DNA of 29,419 nucleotides from Chara braunii (taxonomy: Eukaryota; Streptophyta; Charophyceae; Charales; Characeae): NCBI GenBank assembly GCA_003427395.1, contig BFEA01000939.1, positions 21,377-50,795 of the forward strand, given 5' to 3'. The notes beneath the pieces are model-generated. The model searched no databases and was not told the DNA's origin. It saw only the letters and a list, made by a program, of their open reading frames with translations. Shown in pieces: positions 1-9,066 of this stretch (the stretch's first letter is position 1; each line of letters opens with the position of its first letter). Made by a program: the position numbers and the translations under genes.

Positions 1-310
1 AAAAAAAAAAAAAAAAAAAGACTGAAAAAAATCGTTTTTTTTTTCGGCCCTAAAATTATCCGCCGCCCTTCAAAAAATCCCCAGATTTTGCCACCCCCCG
101 TTTTTAAAGTCTTTATGTTTTTTTTTCCGAGGGGGTAGGGGAGCCCCCCCCGACTCGAAACCCACTCCCCTCTCCCAAAACCCCCTCCCCGATCGGCCAC
201 GGCCGCGGTCGCGGCCGGGGGGGTTCCGTCCTAGGCCGGCGGCCTCGGCCTGGGCCGAACCTGGCCTAGGCCGGCGGCCACAGCCTAGCCCGAACCCCGC
301 CTCGGCCAGC
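1..310. other. GC-rich low-complexity flank, no gene
   Basis: This stretch opens with a poly-A run, then C-rich and GC-rich sequence containing CGGCC-type palindromic pieces. I see no credible coding region. A minus-strand open frame at 70-405 is Gly/Arg/Pro-rich and follows from base composition. Homology to the right-hand long repeat begins only at about position 311, so this block either replaced the left end of the LTR-like repeat or was joined to it by assembly. Confidence 0.6.
230..298. repeat. 35-bp tandem repeat, two units
   Basis: Two adjacent units (230-264 and 265-298) both begin CCTAGGCCGGCGGCC and continue with similar GCCT/CGAACC sequence. They are GC-rich and non-coding. Confidence 0.7.
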
Positions 311-821
311 GTGCCACATAGTATGTAGTCACTCGGCAGGCTTGGATAAAGGGCATTACTAATAACTGTTGTTTTCAGTGACTCCGAGCCGTCATTGAAA
401 GTCAAACAGCAGTTTCATTTTTTTTTTTAAGGGGGATGATTGAGCATGTTGGGTCTTGAATTCGTTTGAGTTGAGAGATCGGACTCAAATAAGGCTGCGT
501 TTCCCTTTGAACCAAGCTTCCAACCCAGTCACGCTTCCTCTTGATCTGTTTTCTTTCGAGTCAGTGCCCTTTACCTCTCCTCTTGTTCCCTTTTGTGTAA
601 TGTCTTAATTGAGATGATTTGGGGTTGAAATGCTTGAGAGGGATTATCGGCTGTAGTAGAGATTAAGATCTTGTTCCGACGTCAACAGAGCAGAGTTTTA
701 TGCAAGAGTCTGGGCTTTGAACTGTTGGCTCAACGAGCTTGATAATTACGGTAGGGAAAGGACGGGTGAACCTGGGGAGGAGAACGGGTGAGNTGTTCTC
801 AGAAAAANAGAAATAACTCGA

Positions 822-1058
822 ACGCGGCTCCCTAAGTACCCTACATTCCATGCTGTAGTTGATGGGCGAAAGGCAAGTGTTGTTGCGAAAGGTGACTTAC
901 ATATTGATGAAGTATCTGTTGGACGGGGAATGATGGGTACTGGAAAGGCTTATGACTCCAGCAGTTTGTCGACAATGTTACTTGCCACGCTGGACTCGTT
1001 TTCCCCTATTAGCATAAAATCTGGGAATTTTGGCAGTACTAAAAGAGTACCGCCTTGA
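822..1058 (+). pseudogene. Conserved 78-codon ORF in left repeat, start lost
   Basis: The frame matches 18738-18974 of the right copy residue by residue with many replacements; both contain LPKYPTFHAVVDG near the start and SGNFGSTKRV near the end. The ATG of the right copy is ACG here, so translation could not begin at the same codon. I recognise no domain. It may be a short true protein of the element or an exon-like fragment. Open frame in both copies is mild support for past coding, but the many replacements do not show strong constraint. Confidence 0.35.
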
Positions 1059-1838
1059 TTAATGATGCCTACCCTATATGAGTAGGTCGTCCTGCTGCGT
1101 GAATACTAACCGGAACTCGGATGCTACTTGTTATTTACCGGCCTGAGCTAGTTAAACTGCTAGCAGCCTACCCCGGAGACTGAACTCTGCTATAATTGTA
1201 AGATGCTTGAACTGCATCAGCGCCTTGAAGGTCGTGTGAAAAAAATGTATCCATTTTATGATTCGAGCTAGTTAGTGCAGTCATAGTGACCGCTGCGCTT
1301 TATGCTATGGTCAGGTACTAGCAGCAACACAGTCAGTCCAGCTAACTCCAACGGGGGGGGTTGTAGTTGGAACTTTTCATGTGTCGCTCTGTGTGCTCTA
1401 CAGAATTGGTGATTAAGAATTTTCGGGACAACAGTTATCACATACTTTCTTACATCCTAATGCTCGCAGTGAATCTTGGGAGAGCTAGCAGTTGTGATGG
1501 ATCGAGGAAACTAATGCTCTGGGTCATGTTTCCTGCCTTTGCTATTGCTCGAGCAAGCTCCGCAGTACGGGCTCTCCACTGAGAATTGCTGAGTTGGCCA
1601 GAAACGAGCTAAGATAAGAAATGATTGTTCGCCTCTCACTTCCTTTTTAGTAGAATCACTGGTGAAAGCCATTAACAAAGTCATTTGCAGAGCAACCGAG
1701 AAGACTTTTCTTTTGTCCTCCCCGAACCATCTTCACTTTGGTTGTTGGTGGCCAATGAGTCGGTGATCAGTTCCGACAACTCTATTCATCAAGGACTTAG
1801 GGCCCGGGTAATAGCCTTGGCCTTTGATTAGACATAAC

Positions 1839-1987
1839 CCGTCAAAAAGGGGGTAGAGAAAGTGACGACTATGCACAGTGACCCTACGGCAATGCCCGTA
1901 CACCTTACCAAGNCCGTCAAAAAGGGGGTAGAGAAAGTGACGACTATGCACAGTGACCCTACGGCAATGCCCGTACACCTTACCAAG
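1839..1987. repeat. Exact 74-bp duplication split by one N
   Basis: Positions 1839-1912 and 1914-1987 carry the same 74 bases (CCGTCAAAAAGGGGGTAGAG to CTTACCAAG), separated by a single N at 1913. The right copy has this segment once (about 19755-19828). A lone N between identical blocks suggests an unmerged assembly overlap as much as a real tandem duplication. Confidence 0.85.
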
Positions 1988-2003
1988 TAATAGAAGTTTG
2001 GTC

Positions 2004-2324
2004 ATGAGAAGTAAACGATTGCAAACTGCCCATAATCCATCGCATCTACAACCTGATTCGAGAACCTGAGAGAGAAGCATGGGGGAGGACAAGATTTTGG
2101 TGCTGAAAGGTAGATCGGACAGGGATAAGAGGGAAGGCTAGGAGGAACAGGCGTGCAGGGATACAGAAAAGCACAAACTGACTCAAAGAGAGTTTGCGGT
2201 TGGAATAGTAGGAGAGATAAAGTACATTGAAGTCGTGGTCCACTTCTACGAACCTGATGACAAACTGCATAGCACCACTTCCTCGCTAGAAAGCGTGGAA
2301 CAGGCCAAGGCGAAGCTTGCATGA
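2004..2324 (+). pseudogene. ORF a of the LTR-like repeat, two stops
   Basis: This is the left counterpart of 19844-20164, with identical length (106 codons plus stop). It starts with MRSKRLQTAH and ends with LESVEQAKAKLA. Two codons that are sense in the right copy are stops here: TGC to TGA in the middle, and TGG to TAG in the following charged stretch. The central part, with EFAVGI and KYI-type strands followed by a Ser-rich run, looks like a small soluble alpha/beta protein; no family is recognised. The start codon is itself an ATGA and the stop overlaps the next ORF by ATGA (2321-2324), placing it in the chain of overlapping ORFs. Confidence 0.5.
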
Positions 2325-2551
2325 GCTCAGTAATGTTTGAGTTACCACTTCCAGAGTTCTACCAGCATCTTAACAGCGACAGTTTGCAGCTTTCTTCTTG
2401 GCATGACGATACGAGAGTTCATAATCCAGATATTCAGTTCATATTCAGACGATATTTAGAGCATATTCAGAAGATATTCAGTGCACATTCAGAAGATATT
2501 CAATGCATATTCAGACGATACTTGGTGCATATTCAGAAAACTAGAAATTAG
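2321..2551 (+). CDS. ORF b of the LTR-like repeat, hypothetical
   Basis: A 76-residue open frame begins at the ATGA that ends ORF a. Its first part (MSSVMFELPLPEFYQHL) precedes a run in which the ATTCAG minisatellite is translated as repeated IFRRY/HIQK units. In the right copy the third codon is TAA and a later TAG interrupts the frame, so it is not intact there. Only the N-terminal ~30 codons look like non-repeat coding sequence. It is placed by its overlap with ORF a rather than by any recognised domain. Confidence 0.3.
   Translation: MSSVMFELPLPEFYQHLNSDSLQLSSWHDDTRVHNPDIQFIFRRYLEHIQKIFSAHSEDIQCIFRRYLVHIQKTRN
2430..2545. repeat. ATTCAG minisatellite
   Basis: Degenerate tandem units of about 22-24 bp built on GCATATTCAGAAGATATTCA, roughly five units. 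The same array in the right copy (about 20262-20425) has about eight units, so copy number changed after duplication. Confidence 0.8.
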
Positions 2552-2624
2552 ACTCTAGCAACATTAAACCTGACTCAGATAACCAAAATCAGGTTCAAAT
2601 GATTAGAGACTAGGTTGAGAACAG

Positions 2625-3165
2625 TATTCAGACACAGAATTCAAAATATTGATCGGAACAGCAACTGGAAATGGAAGTCAGAAAACGGTTTTTCAATGGC
2701 AGTTTGTTAGAACAATATCCAGGACAGAATTCGAAAGGCGTTCAAAACCACACTCAGAACCGTACTAAGAACCTTACTCAAGGCTGTGCTCAGGACAGTA
2801 CTCGGAGCAATATCCAGTGCTCAAGATAGTACTCGCTGTAGTACTCAGAGCAACATTCAGTACTCAAAGCAGTACTTAGGGCAGTGCTCTGGACAGTGTT
2901 CACAACTGTATTCAGCTGCTACTCAGTCACTATTTAATCAATATATTAACAACTATTTGGTCATTTATTTAATCGACATTTAGCAACCGGTTAGCAGTCG
3001 GAAATAACACTTCAGAGCGACAATCTCAACAGCAACAGCTAATCGGTAACCAAACAGCTATCAAACAGCGATCAGATCAGCAATCAGAGTGGCAGTCAGA
3101 ATAACAATCAGACCAGGAGTTAACGCCGCAACCGGAAACTGCAACTAGAGAACAGTTCTCAAAAG
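2625..3165. repeat. Diffuse CAG-based short repeats
   Basis: A long run of imperfect 10-16 bp words such as CAGTACTCAGAGCA, then CAATCAGACC-type words. Translated, it gives Ser/Gln/Glu-rich stretches. The right copy has the same organisation at about 20515-21050. It lies directly upstream of the family-1 gene in both repeat copies. Confidence 0.7.
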
Positions 3166-3224
3166 ACAACATTTAAAAAAAAATAGGATTTAAACAATAT
3201 TCAACCATCACCTAATTTTCTCAC

Positions 3225-3776
3225 ATGAGTGCAGTCAGATTCTTCCCAATTAAGGAAACCGTGCTGGCCGGTTTCAACAAGATAGGTACTAAGGACTCTT
3301 TCCCATATCGGTATGTCAGTGTCGACGTCTTCAGTCAGGGGGACCTATCCATCTATGTGGTCCACACTGAATTCGTTGGTAGTGCCCTTCACGACCTGAG
3401 GCCTTAGTTGAGGAAGGGCAAGGAGTTTCATGAGCTTTTCGACTCAGTCTGGATTGCAGCAGCAGGGTATCAGGAAGAAAGAGAGAAGGAGCTCAATGAA
3501 AGCGGTACCAAGCTGATCCGCAGCTTTGGACCAAAGCTCTTTTCAGACTATCCCAGACCTCCAGTCCCCTTCACTCTCACTGATGGGTCATACTGGGGCG
3601 ACTTAATTGATCTTACCAAGAGGTACATATCCCCTGCAGTGATTGACTATGAGGCAGTGACCGAGTCGTCCGAGTTCCCTCATCTCAGGAAGGGCGTTTT
3701 CTCCCTGTCAAATCTCCCTACTCTGTGGGAGGAGTTTAGTGCCATGGTTGACTTTCGTGTCATGGGACTCGGATGA
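3225..3776 (+). pseudogene. Family-1 protein gene in left repeat, one stop
   Basis: A 183-codon frame starting at ATG 3225 (in an ATGA context; the preceding Gln/Ser-rich ORF of the right copy ends on the same ATGA) and ending TGA 3774-3776. A single TAG at 3405-3407 interrupts it; the right copy has TAT (Tyr) there. Visible family-1 blocks: FPYRYVSVDVF near residues 26-36, SIYVVHTEF, then LHDLRP before the stop, a helix with FDSVW and EEREKEL, and the PPVPFTLTDGSYWGDLIDL block that matches PAPVIPDAYLDGSDGW in the genes at 23.3-24.4 kb. It has about 50 extra residues at the C terminus compared with those genes. Function unknown. Its stop overlaps another start by ATGA (3773-3776). Confidence 0.6.
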
Positions 3777-3895
3777 AAGTTTTCGGAACTAGCAGGGTTT
3801 AGGTGGCTTTATATTCAGAGGCCACAACCTCAGAGAGTACGGAGGCATGGCAAGAGAACCAAGCGACAGACAACAAAGTGACAGATGAAAAGTGA
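3773..3895 (+). pseudogene. Small chain ORF after family-1 gene, left copy
   Basis: Begins at the ATGA that ends the family-1 gene (MKVFGT), has TAG at codon 10, and then runs VAL...TTSESTEAWQE to TGA at codon 41. The right copy (21662-21790) shows the same frame, the same internal TAG and nearly the same residues. Sharing of the internal stop means it was broken before the copies separated, or the ORF really begins downstream. No recognised domain. Confidence 0.3.
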
Positions 3896-4095
3896 GGTTC
3901 AGAGGGTTGAGTGCGGACTCTCGACTGGTGCTGGCTATGCTCTCTTCCATGTGTACTCCCTGAGACTATTATGAGAGTTCTCATGTGGATGATCCTGTCA
4001 CAATTCTCAAAATCAGAATGACATAATCGATTCATGCATAGCACCCCACAATTTTATGGTTATGATTTGCATAACTCTTTGTTGTTCCGAATCAA

Positions 4096-4101
4096 AATAA
4101 A
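4096..4101 (+). promoter_or_regulatory. AATAAA polyadenylation signal in left LTR-like repeat
   Basis: AATAAA sits about 190 bp before the right end of the repeat, in the same place as 22068-22073 of the other copy. The position fits an R/U5 boundary region of an LTR, but the hexamer alone is weak evidence. Confidence 0.35.
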
Positions 4102-4293
4102 ATATCCCTAAGACCGGGGACCGGCGAAGAACGAAATTAAAGGGTCTCACTCAAAATCGGACGCACACAACAGGAAGGGATTTGCATGATTTATTTATTT
4201 ATTTATTGCAATCAACAACCAAAACCTTGCGTGACAGCCTGTTGGCTTTCTGGTCGCCAGAAATGGCTTAGACTTGAAAAAGTGCGACAACAA

Positions 4294-4310
4294 TGGCGTC
4301 GTTGCCGGGG
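4294..4310 (+). other. Primer-binding site, tRNA-Asp type
   Basis: TGGCGTCGTTGCCGGGGAC begins three bases after the end of the left repeat. Its complement would read as a tRNA 3' end, CCCCGGCAACGACGCCA, including CCA. Plant cytosolic tRNA-Asp ends CCCCGGCAACGGCGCCA, so the match is one base short of perfect; TGGCGCCGTTGCCGGGG is also the site known from Athila-type plant Gypsy elements. This is the best evidence that the 4-kb repeat is an LTR and that the element runs on the + strand. Confidence 0.75.
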
Positions 4311-4591
4311 ACATAAAAAACTTTTCGTGTCGGGAACGAACCTGGGTCATCATCATCTTTGAGCTTTGATTAGGGCGTGAGAACTATTGACAATGTTATG
4401 AGCTTCATATTAATTTTATTATTCTCACTGAGTCTCGATTCTCTTGAGAATCCCGGTTGCTAACTTTGACTTATCTTCTCTCTTGTGTGAGGTACCACAC
4501 TGGATCGGGAGAACACATTGATATAATTGACTGGAGAGAATCGAGCTTGATATCAGGTATGTCTTATTGCCACCCAACACACTGAAGGGGA

Positions 4592-5038
4592 TTGAAAGGA
4601 AGAGGGTGGATCGGACCAAGACAAATGCTGGTCGACAGTGCTCTGAGAGATTTATCCAAACTTGCCACAAAAGGGATATTTCCTTACAGATACGAGGGTT
4701 GTTGGGGCTATCACTCTCGTGGCTCGACCATCTGCGTAGTGTTGACTCGCTTCTTGGAGGGAGATATCTATGATATCCGCCCGTATGTCAAAGAAGGAGA
4801 CAACAACGATGATGAAGACTTTAACTGGCTATGGGAAGTTGTGATCCAATTTATCTTTGATGAAAAGGCAGATCTGATCAGACAAAAGAAGAAAGTGAAA
4901 TGAAGTATAATATCAGTAACGTATAAGACTGTTCCGATTCCTCCTATACCTGACAGCTATTGTGATGGGACTAACTGATTGTCAATCATCAACATAGTAT
5001 TGACGAAAGAGAAAAAAAATTGTGGTCATGAGAACTGA
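4592..5038 (+). pseudogene. Family-1 gene, first copy after the primer site
   Basis: Frame 2 runs from TTG 4592 (first ATG 4625) to TGA 5036-5038 with stops at 4901-4903 and 4976-4978. Blocks match the repeat-borne gene at 3225: ATKGIFPYRY against TKDSFPYRY, then CVVLTRFLEGDIYDIRPYV against YVVHTEF...LHDLRPY. Beyond the first stop the same frame gives PIPPIPDSYCDGTN followed by TGA exactly where relatives have Trp (DGSDGW). Acidic residues cluster around DNNDDED. The end overlaps the next family member by 11 nt (ATG 5028, TGA 5036-5038). Function unknown. Confidence 0.6.
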
Positions 5039-5505
5039 AGAGACTTCAGCAGAGACAATCACGCAGAGAAGGTCGAAATTTGATAGAAGTTCCGGTCCAA
5101 GTCAAGAGAAGGTCACATGTCTCATAAGTTCACTGAATACTTTGAGCAAGAGAATGACATTTTCATATGAGGTTGTCAGATATGAGATGGTCGAGAGCGG
5201 ATAGAAACAAGAAGAATTATATGTGCTGACATTTTATTTTACGGACCTGGACGTGTATGATGTAAGAATCTATGTCCCAAAAGAAAGAAGTGTTGATGCA
5301 ATATATGGGAGATGCTGGTGATTTGCTGAAGAGGCAGTACTAAAGGAGAAGAAGAAATTTGAGAGAGAAAATAAAAACTTCTCGATTTACTATCTTTGAG
5401 GGATTTTCGGTTTCTCCTTTGCCTGATATAAATTTATCAAAAGATAATTGGTTTGCGGTGATTGAGTTTGCCCAGAAAGTGAAGCGGGGCTAAAGAGTCA
5501 GATGA
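5028..5505 (+). pseudogene. Family-1 gene, second tandem copy
   Basis: Starts at ATG 5028 inside the end of the previous copy. Family blocks: FSYEVVRYEM, LYVLTFYFTDLDVYDVRIYV, FAEEAVLKE, NFSIYYL, then after a frame change near 5400 SPLPDINLSKDNWFAVIEF, which matches PVIPDAYLDGSDGWRVLIAI. Stops lie at 5202-5204, 5319-5321 and 5397-5399 and a TAA at 5491. If that TAA is read through, the frame ends at TGA 5503-5505, which overlaps the next ATG (5502) as ATGA. Clearly a decayed member of the same family. Confidence 0.6.
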
Positions 5506-5780
5506 GTTGACGCTATGTACCCTTGAGAGAGAGGCTTAAGCTTAGACTGATAAGAGGCCATGAAGGGTTGAGTAAGGCTGAATCCGACAGGCTGTTAAAT
5601 TTCTTTAATTCTATAGCAGGAAGAGCCGTAATCCCCTATGAAATCGTGAGGTATGAAGCAATAAAGAAACCGGGACGAGAACAGGACAGTCTGTATGTCC
5701 TTACTTGCTTTTTTACTAATCTCGATGAGTATGATATTGGGATTTATGTGCCAGAACAAAGATTTGATAAATGCAGAAAA
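5502..5780 (+). pseudogene. Family-1 gene, third copy, 3' truncated
   Basis: ATG 5502 is in an ATGA overlap with the second copy, but the third codon is TGA (5508-5510). The frame then stays open with SKAESDRLLNFFNSIAG, IPYEIVRYEAIKK and LYVLTCFFTNLDEYDIGIYV, the last nearly the same as in the second copy. Similarity stops at about 5780 (after FDKCRK), where unrelated sequence starts. The C-terminal half is missing. Confidence 0.6.
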
Positions 5781-6402
5781 AGTGTGTGTTGGCAACGAGC
5801 GTCGAGGATTTCTTTTTGCCGCGCAACGCTTTCTGCTTGCGCGCTTCTTTTTGCAGCTGCAATGGAGCTCTGATTAGTCGGCGCCCTTGATCTTACAAGT
5901 AACTGTAATTTTTGGGCGGGCGCCATTGTAACTGTATCTTTCTTTTTGAGCTTCGTCTTTCCCGCTCTCCCTTTCCTTTTTGCTGTATCTAGTTAGCCCG
6001 CGGTCTGCATACTTGGATCGATGTGTGGAGAGTGGCTACGTCCCCCACTCTGCGATCCGACCATGCGGAACGTAAGCACTCCCTCGTCCTTTCTAAGTCC
6101 TTGCAATTCTTCGCGCATGCATGCACGGTATAAATTTCGGCTGCGCGATTAGATAGCTCTCTTAAGCAGTTGCTGGAAGCTCGGGGAGCGCGATCAGTGA
6201 GGGTCGGCTCACGAGCAAAGTAAAGAGGTGAGTTGAAGTGGGAGTCGGGCGACCCGACGAGCTGGTGCCGAATGTGCGGGGTTGACGCATGGGGTTACGA
6301 CGGACTGTAGCGCGCGGGCGAACCTGACGGGTGTAGGAGGACTAAACGGGGTGACAACTTCGTGGGTTGGTGCGTGACGACAGACTGTCCGCATCGGAGA
6401 GT

Positions 6403-6453
<51 letters not shown>

Positions 6454-6881
6454 GAGGTTGATGGACACGGATTTGCAATTTTCTTTGTCTCTTCTTTCCA
6501 ACTTTATATATAATCTTTTATCTCGGCTCTGGGCGATTCGCCTGTCTTTTGCTTCCGGGATCTGTGTCTCGGCTTCGGCCCGTGTTTGCTTGTCATTAGT
6601 TGTGATCTTTCCTACTGAGTGCTTGATTGCATGAATGGAAGTTGACTTGCGATAACNGAATGATATATTGTTGTTTTTCTTCTCGTTTTTGCTCATATTG
6701 GATGGTGAACAAGGGAGAGTTGATGTCGTTCGCAATNCTTGATGAATGCGATNCCACGTCACTTGCATAAGTAGGGAATGATAGTCGATTATGGGATTGT
6801 TGAATGATTGGATATAATACGTGGTGATTTTGCATCTCACTTGTCGCACGACTCACGTTCCCAAGAGACAATTGGTACGTC
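5781..6881. other. Unrelated insertion-like block, no gene
   Basis: Sequence character changes abruptly at about 5781 (TGTGTTGGCAACGAGCG). It holds a TATAAAT at about 6130, pyrimidine-rich stretches, and a (GA)n run at 6406-6451. No ORF looks real. It interrupts family-1 copy three and might be a solo LTR or fragment of another element: it starts with TGT, but I could not find a clear right end or target-site duplication. Confidence 0.4.
6406..6451. repeat. (AG)n microsatellite
   Basis: About 23 uninterrupted AG units. Confidence 0.95.
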
Positions 6882-7208
6882 ATGATAAAATTTGTATGGA
6901 AAGTGAATAGGCCTCAAGAAAAACACTCTCAGTAGCTAGGACAATTACTGTGAGGGGCAAACTCAATGAGGTGATAGGACTTCTGAGTACGTTTGAGCAC
7001 ATATTTGAGATCCCTGATTATGTTCAGCCAGAGGTCTACCTATCAGATATCTCCTATGATGATTAGCAATGTCGAGCTTGACTGAGCAGCTGACGCTAGA
7101 AGTTGTGTTAGAAGGTAGAATAATCAAGGTAGAAGGGACGATCCTCTCAGATGGGATGAAATGGTTGCTATCATAAGAACCTTACCAACTGTCTCTCATA
7201 AGAAATAG
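6882..7208 (+). pseudogene. Degenerate ORF upstream of Gag, possibly family-1
   Basis: ATG 6882 gives MIKFVWKVNR, a start like the MVRFV/MIRYD starts in the 24-28 kb array. After a frame change the segment GKLNEVIGLLSTFEHIF leads to PEVYLSDISYDD and a stop. Further on DDPLRWDEMVAIIRTL resembles the family-1 C-terminal block DGSDGWRVLIAIIEE. The stop TAG at 7206-7208 lies just before Gag. It is too decayed to assign firmly; it could equally be the N-terminal part of Gag. Confidence 0.3.
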
Positions 7209-7211
7209 TCA

Positions 7212-7673
7212 TTGGATCCGATCAGTACTTTAGCCAGGGATTGGGAGACTGAGAATAGTATGAATAGAGGAAGCAATCTGACTGCTGATAATATTCTTCA
7301 GAAAGTGATGGCTAACTTTATGCCTGCAAGGCCTGCGACCCATGTTGTGGATGACAGGGGAAAAAGGAAGGCTGAAAGTGACGAAGATGACGATGATGAT
7401 GATGACAATTAAAACTATGGTAAGAAAGAGGATTATTCCAGATCCAAAAAAAATGGAAAGAATGGTGATGGAGGAAACAGAGAAAGGAGAAAGTATGATG
7501 AACGTCCTAAAAGGAGTTTTGTCTGCTACTTTTGTAGCGAAGGAGATCACACTACCACCGATTGCAAGCCTCTTGAGGAGGATGTGAGGAGTGGGGTGGC
7601 AAAGAAGGATGTAATGGGCCATGTCTGTGACAGTTCATGGAATAAGTTGGACCCAGACATCCAGGAGGTATGA
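7212..7673 (+). pseudogene. gag: Retroelement Gag, C-terminal part with CCHC knuckle
   Basis: Frame 0 carries an acidic run of Asp residues (about 7381-7409), a TAA at 7410-7412, a Lys/Arg/Asn/Gly-rich basic stretch, and then a nucleocapsid zinc knuckle C-x2-C-x4-H-x4-C (CYFCSEGDHTTTDC, 7524-7565). This is the usual nucleic-acid-binding motif of Gag, which packages genomic RNA. The frame ends TGA 7671-7673 and overlaps the next ORF (ATG 7670) as ATGA, so Pol lies in a separate frame. No clear ATG begins this segment; 7212 is a TTG and the true start is probably upstream in the degenerate region. N-terminal capsid-like sequence is not recognisable. Confidence 0.75.
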
Positions 7674-8352
7674 GACTTCTTGCACTTAAACATGATGAGA
7701 AGATGAAAATTAAGAAGAAGAGAAAAACTAATGTGAATGTTCATTTCCTCTTTGAAGAGTTGCCTAGTGAACAAGTACAAAGAGCAAGTGACACAAGTGA
7801 CCTTCATACCACGATTGAGCTACCTCTACAATCCTTGACATTGACAGAGTATGAGCCCGGTGAGGCTTCAACAAGTGAGCCTCCATTGAAAGAGAATCTT
7901 ACTTCTCAGAGCCCTTCTGAATCAGTAGGACCCCTTTCCAATGAGATGGTTCGTTTTTTTACCAATATAATGTCCTTTCACGGTGATTTACCTCCAGAAC
8001 TCGTCATGGAACCTAGTGTCAGGCTTGATGAAGTAAAAAACCTCCAAACCCGTATGACACCTCAACTGATAGAGGAGAAGAAAAGGAAGAAGGATGAGGA
8101 ATCACTGATTAACATCCTTGATGACCCTGAACAGGAACGCTCACAAAGAAAAAATGAACAAGGGAGAAAAAAAAATATATTCTCAAGAGTGACCTTGAGG
8201 ATGAGACGGTGATTTCTGAAGTAATTACTAAAATGTTGGAAGAGACGGAAGTGACATTGTCCTTCAAAGAAGCAATGGCTCTAGCACCCAAGTTGAGAGA
8301 AGAACTGAAAAAGTTGATTGAGAAGAAGAGGTTGAAAGTTAACTACCTAGGA
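7670..8352 (+). pseudogene. pol: Pol N-terminal linker region
   Basis: ATG 7670 opens a 180-codon frame of charged, Ser/Pro/Glu-rich sequence (MRLLALKHDEKMK onward) with no known domain, as is common between Gag and protease in Gypsy elements. The frame is lost in a run of nine A (8167-8175); the continuing sequence (DETVISEVITKM, LREELKKLIEKKRLKV) is one frame back. The slip could be a one-base indel in the homopolymer or, less likely, a -1 frameshift site. TAA follows at 8353-8355. Confidence 0.6.
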
Positions 8353-9066
8353 TAAGTCTTTACAAACCAAGTGAACAGGTCACTACCAGGTTGCAAGATG
8401 AGATTCGGAACCATGAGATGTGGACACCTTACAATACGTATTAATCAGGTGAAGATTCTAGCCCTAGTGGACTCATAGGCAGAGATGATACTTCTCTCAC
8501 GAACAACGATGGAGGAATGTAATTTGTCTATTGATAGGCCTGCGCAAAATGTACTGAGCAATATTGCAGGAGAGTTGTTCATGGCAGGATTTATTGATAA
8601 TCTGCCTATCAGAGTTGGAACAATGACTGTGGAGTTACTGGGTTTTGTAGTGCCGGATTTGGACCATGACTGTATCTTAGGGACTTCATTCTTGCATAGG
8701 ATGAAGACAGTTCAATTTTTCAGTCATGAGGGGTCATCTTGGATCGGCCTACAAGATCCTGAGACTGCTCAGGAACAAACTTTTGTGGTCTGCACAAAAA
8801 GTGATTTCAATCATCAATTATCTGCTAATTCAATCAGAAGGGAAGAATTTGCTGAGAGGATTAGAAAACTAAAGGAAGAAGGAAAGCAAGAAGCGAAAGA
8901 AGAGATTTTAGTGGGTATCAATCAAGTTTCGAAAATGATAAAAGTCCTCGGTAAACTTGAGGATGAGGACGGACAAATCAAAATATTCAAGAAGACTGTA
9001 GAAACAGCTAATGGTGAAAAGATGAAATTAAAGTTTGCATCGACTCACTCTTTCTTAGAAAAATAG
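8353..9066 (+). pseudogene. pol: Pol: retropepsin-type aspartic protease
   Basis: Frame 1. The stretch INQVKILALVDS leads to a TAG at 8476-8478 directly after Asp-Ser, where retropepsins have Gly of the D-S/T-G active site; AEMILLSR follows. Downstream DHDCILGTSFLHRM matches the hydrophobic-LG block of the second half of the fold. The catalytic Asp codon is 8470-8472. After the protease the frame is Lys/Glu-rich to TAG 9064-9066, where the coding frame moves back by one across a short A run. The enzyme would mature Gag and Pol; here it is inactive because of the stop. Confidence 0.75.

Larger units (their letters stand above)
311..4291 (+). mobile_element. Left copy of giant LTR-like direct repeat (5' LTR, left end missing)
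   Basis: About 4 kb that aligns along its whole length with 18225-22262 in the same orientation: both reach TGTAGTCACT near the left homology edge (324 and 18239) and end in AAAAGTGCGACAAC. A tRNA primer-binding site lies three bases after the right end, as expected of a 5' LTR, and an AATAAA lies about 190 bp before that end. The copy holds several small ORFs joined by ATGA overlaps (2004, 2321, 3225, 3773). Compared with the right copy it has an extra 74-bp duplication at 1839-1987 and lacks about 85 bp near 3980. If the right copy truly begins at 17638, about 590 bp are missing from the left end here. LTR status is inferred; the direct repeat is seen. Confidence 0.75.

Noticed and set aside
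70-405. Minus-strand 111-codon ORF
   Set aside because: Composition-driven Gly/Arg/Pro sequence crossing the edge of the long repeat.
1367-1582. 71-codon ORF in the left repeat
   Set aside because: The matching part of the right copy has stops and indels, so the frame is not conserved.
2430-3165. CRISPR array
   Set aside because: Units are short, imperfect and without unique spacers; the setting is eukaryotic.
7230-7807. Minus-strand ORFs opposite Gag
   Set aside because: Shadows of the Lys/Glu/Asp-rich Gag frame; the hydrophobic residues are its complement.
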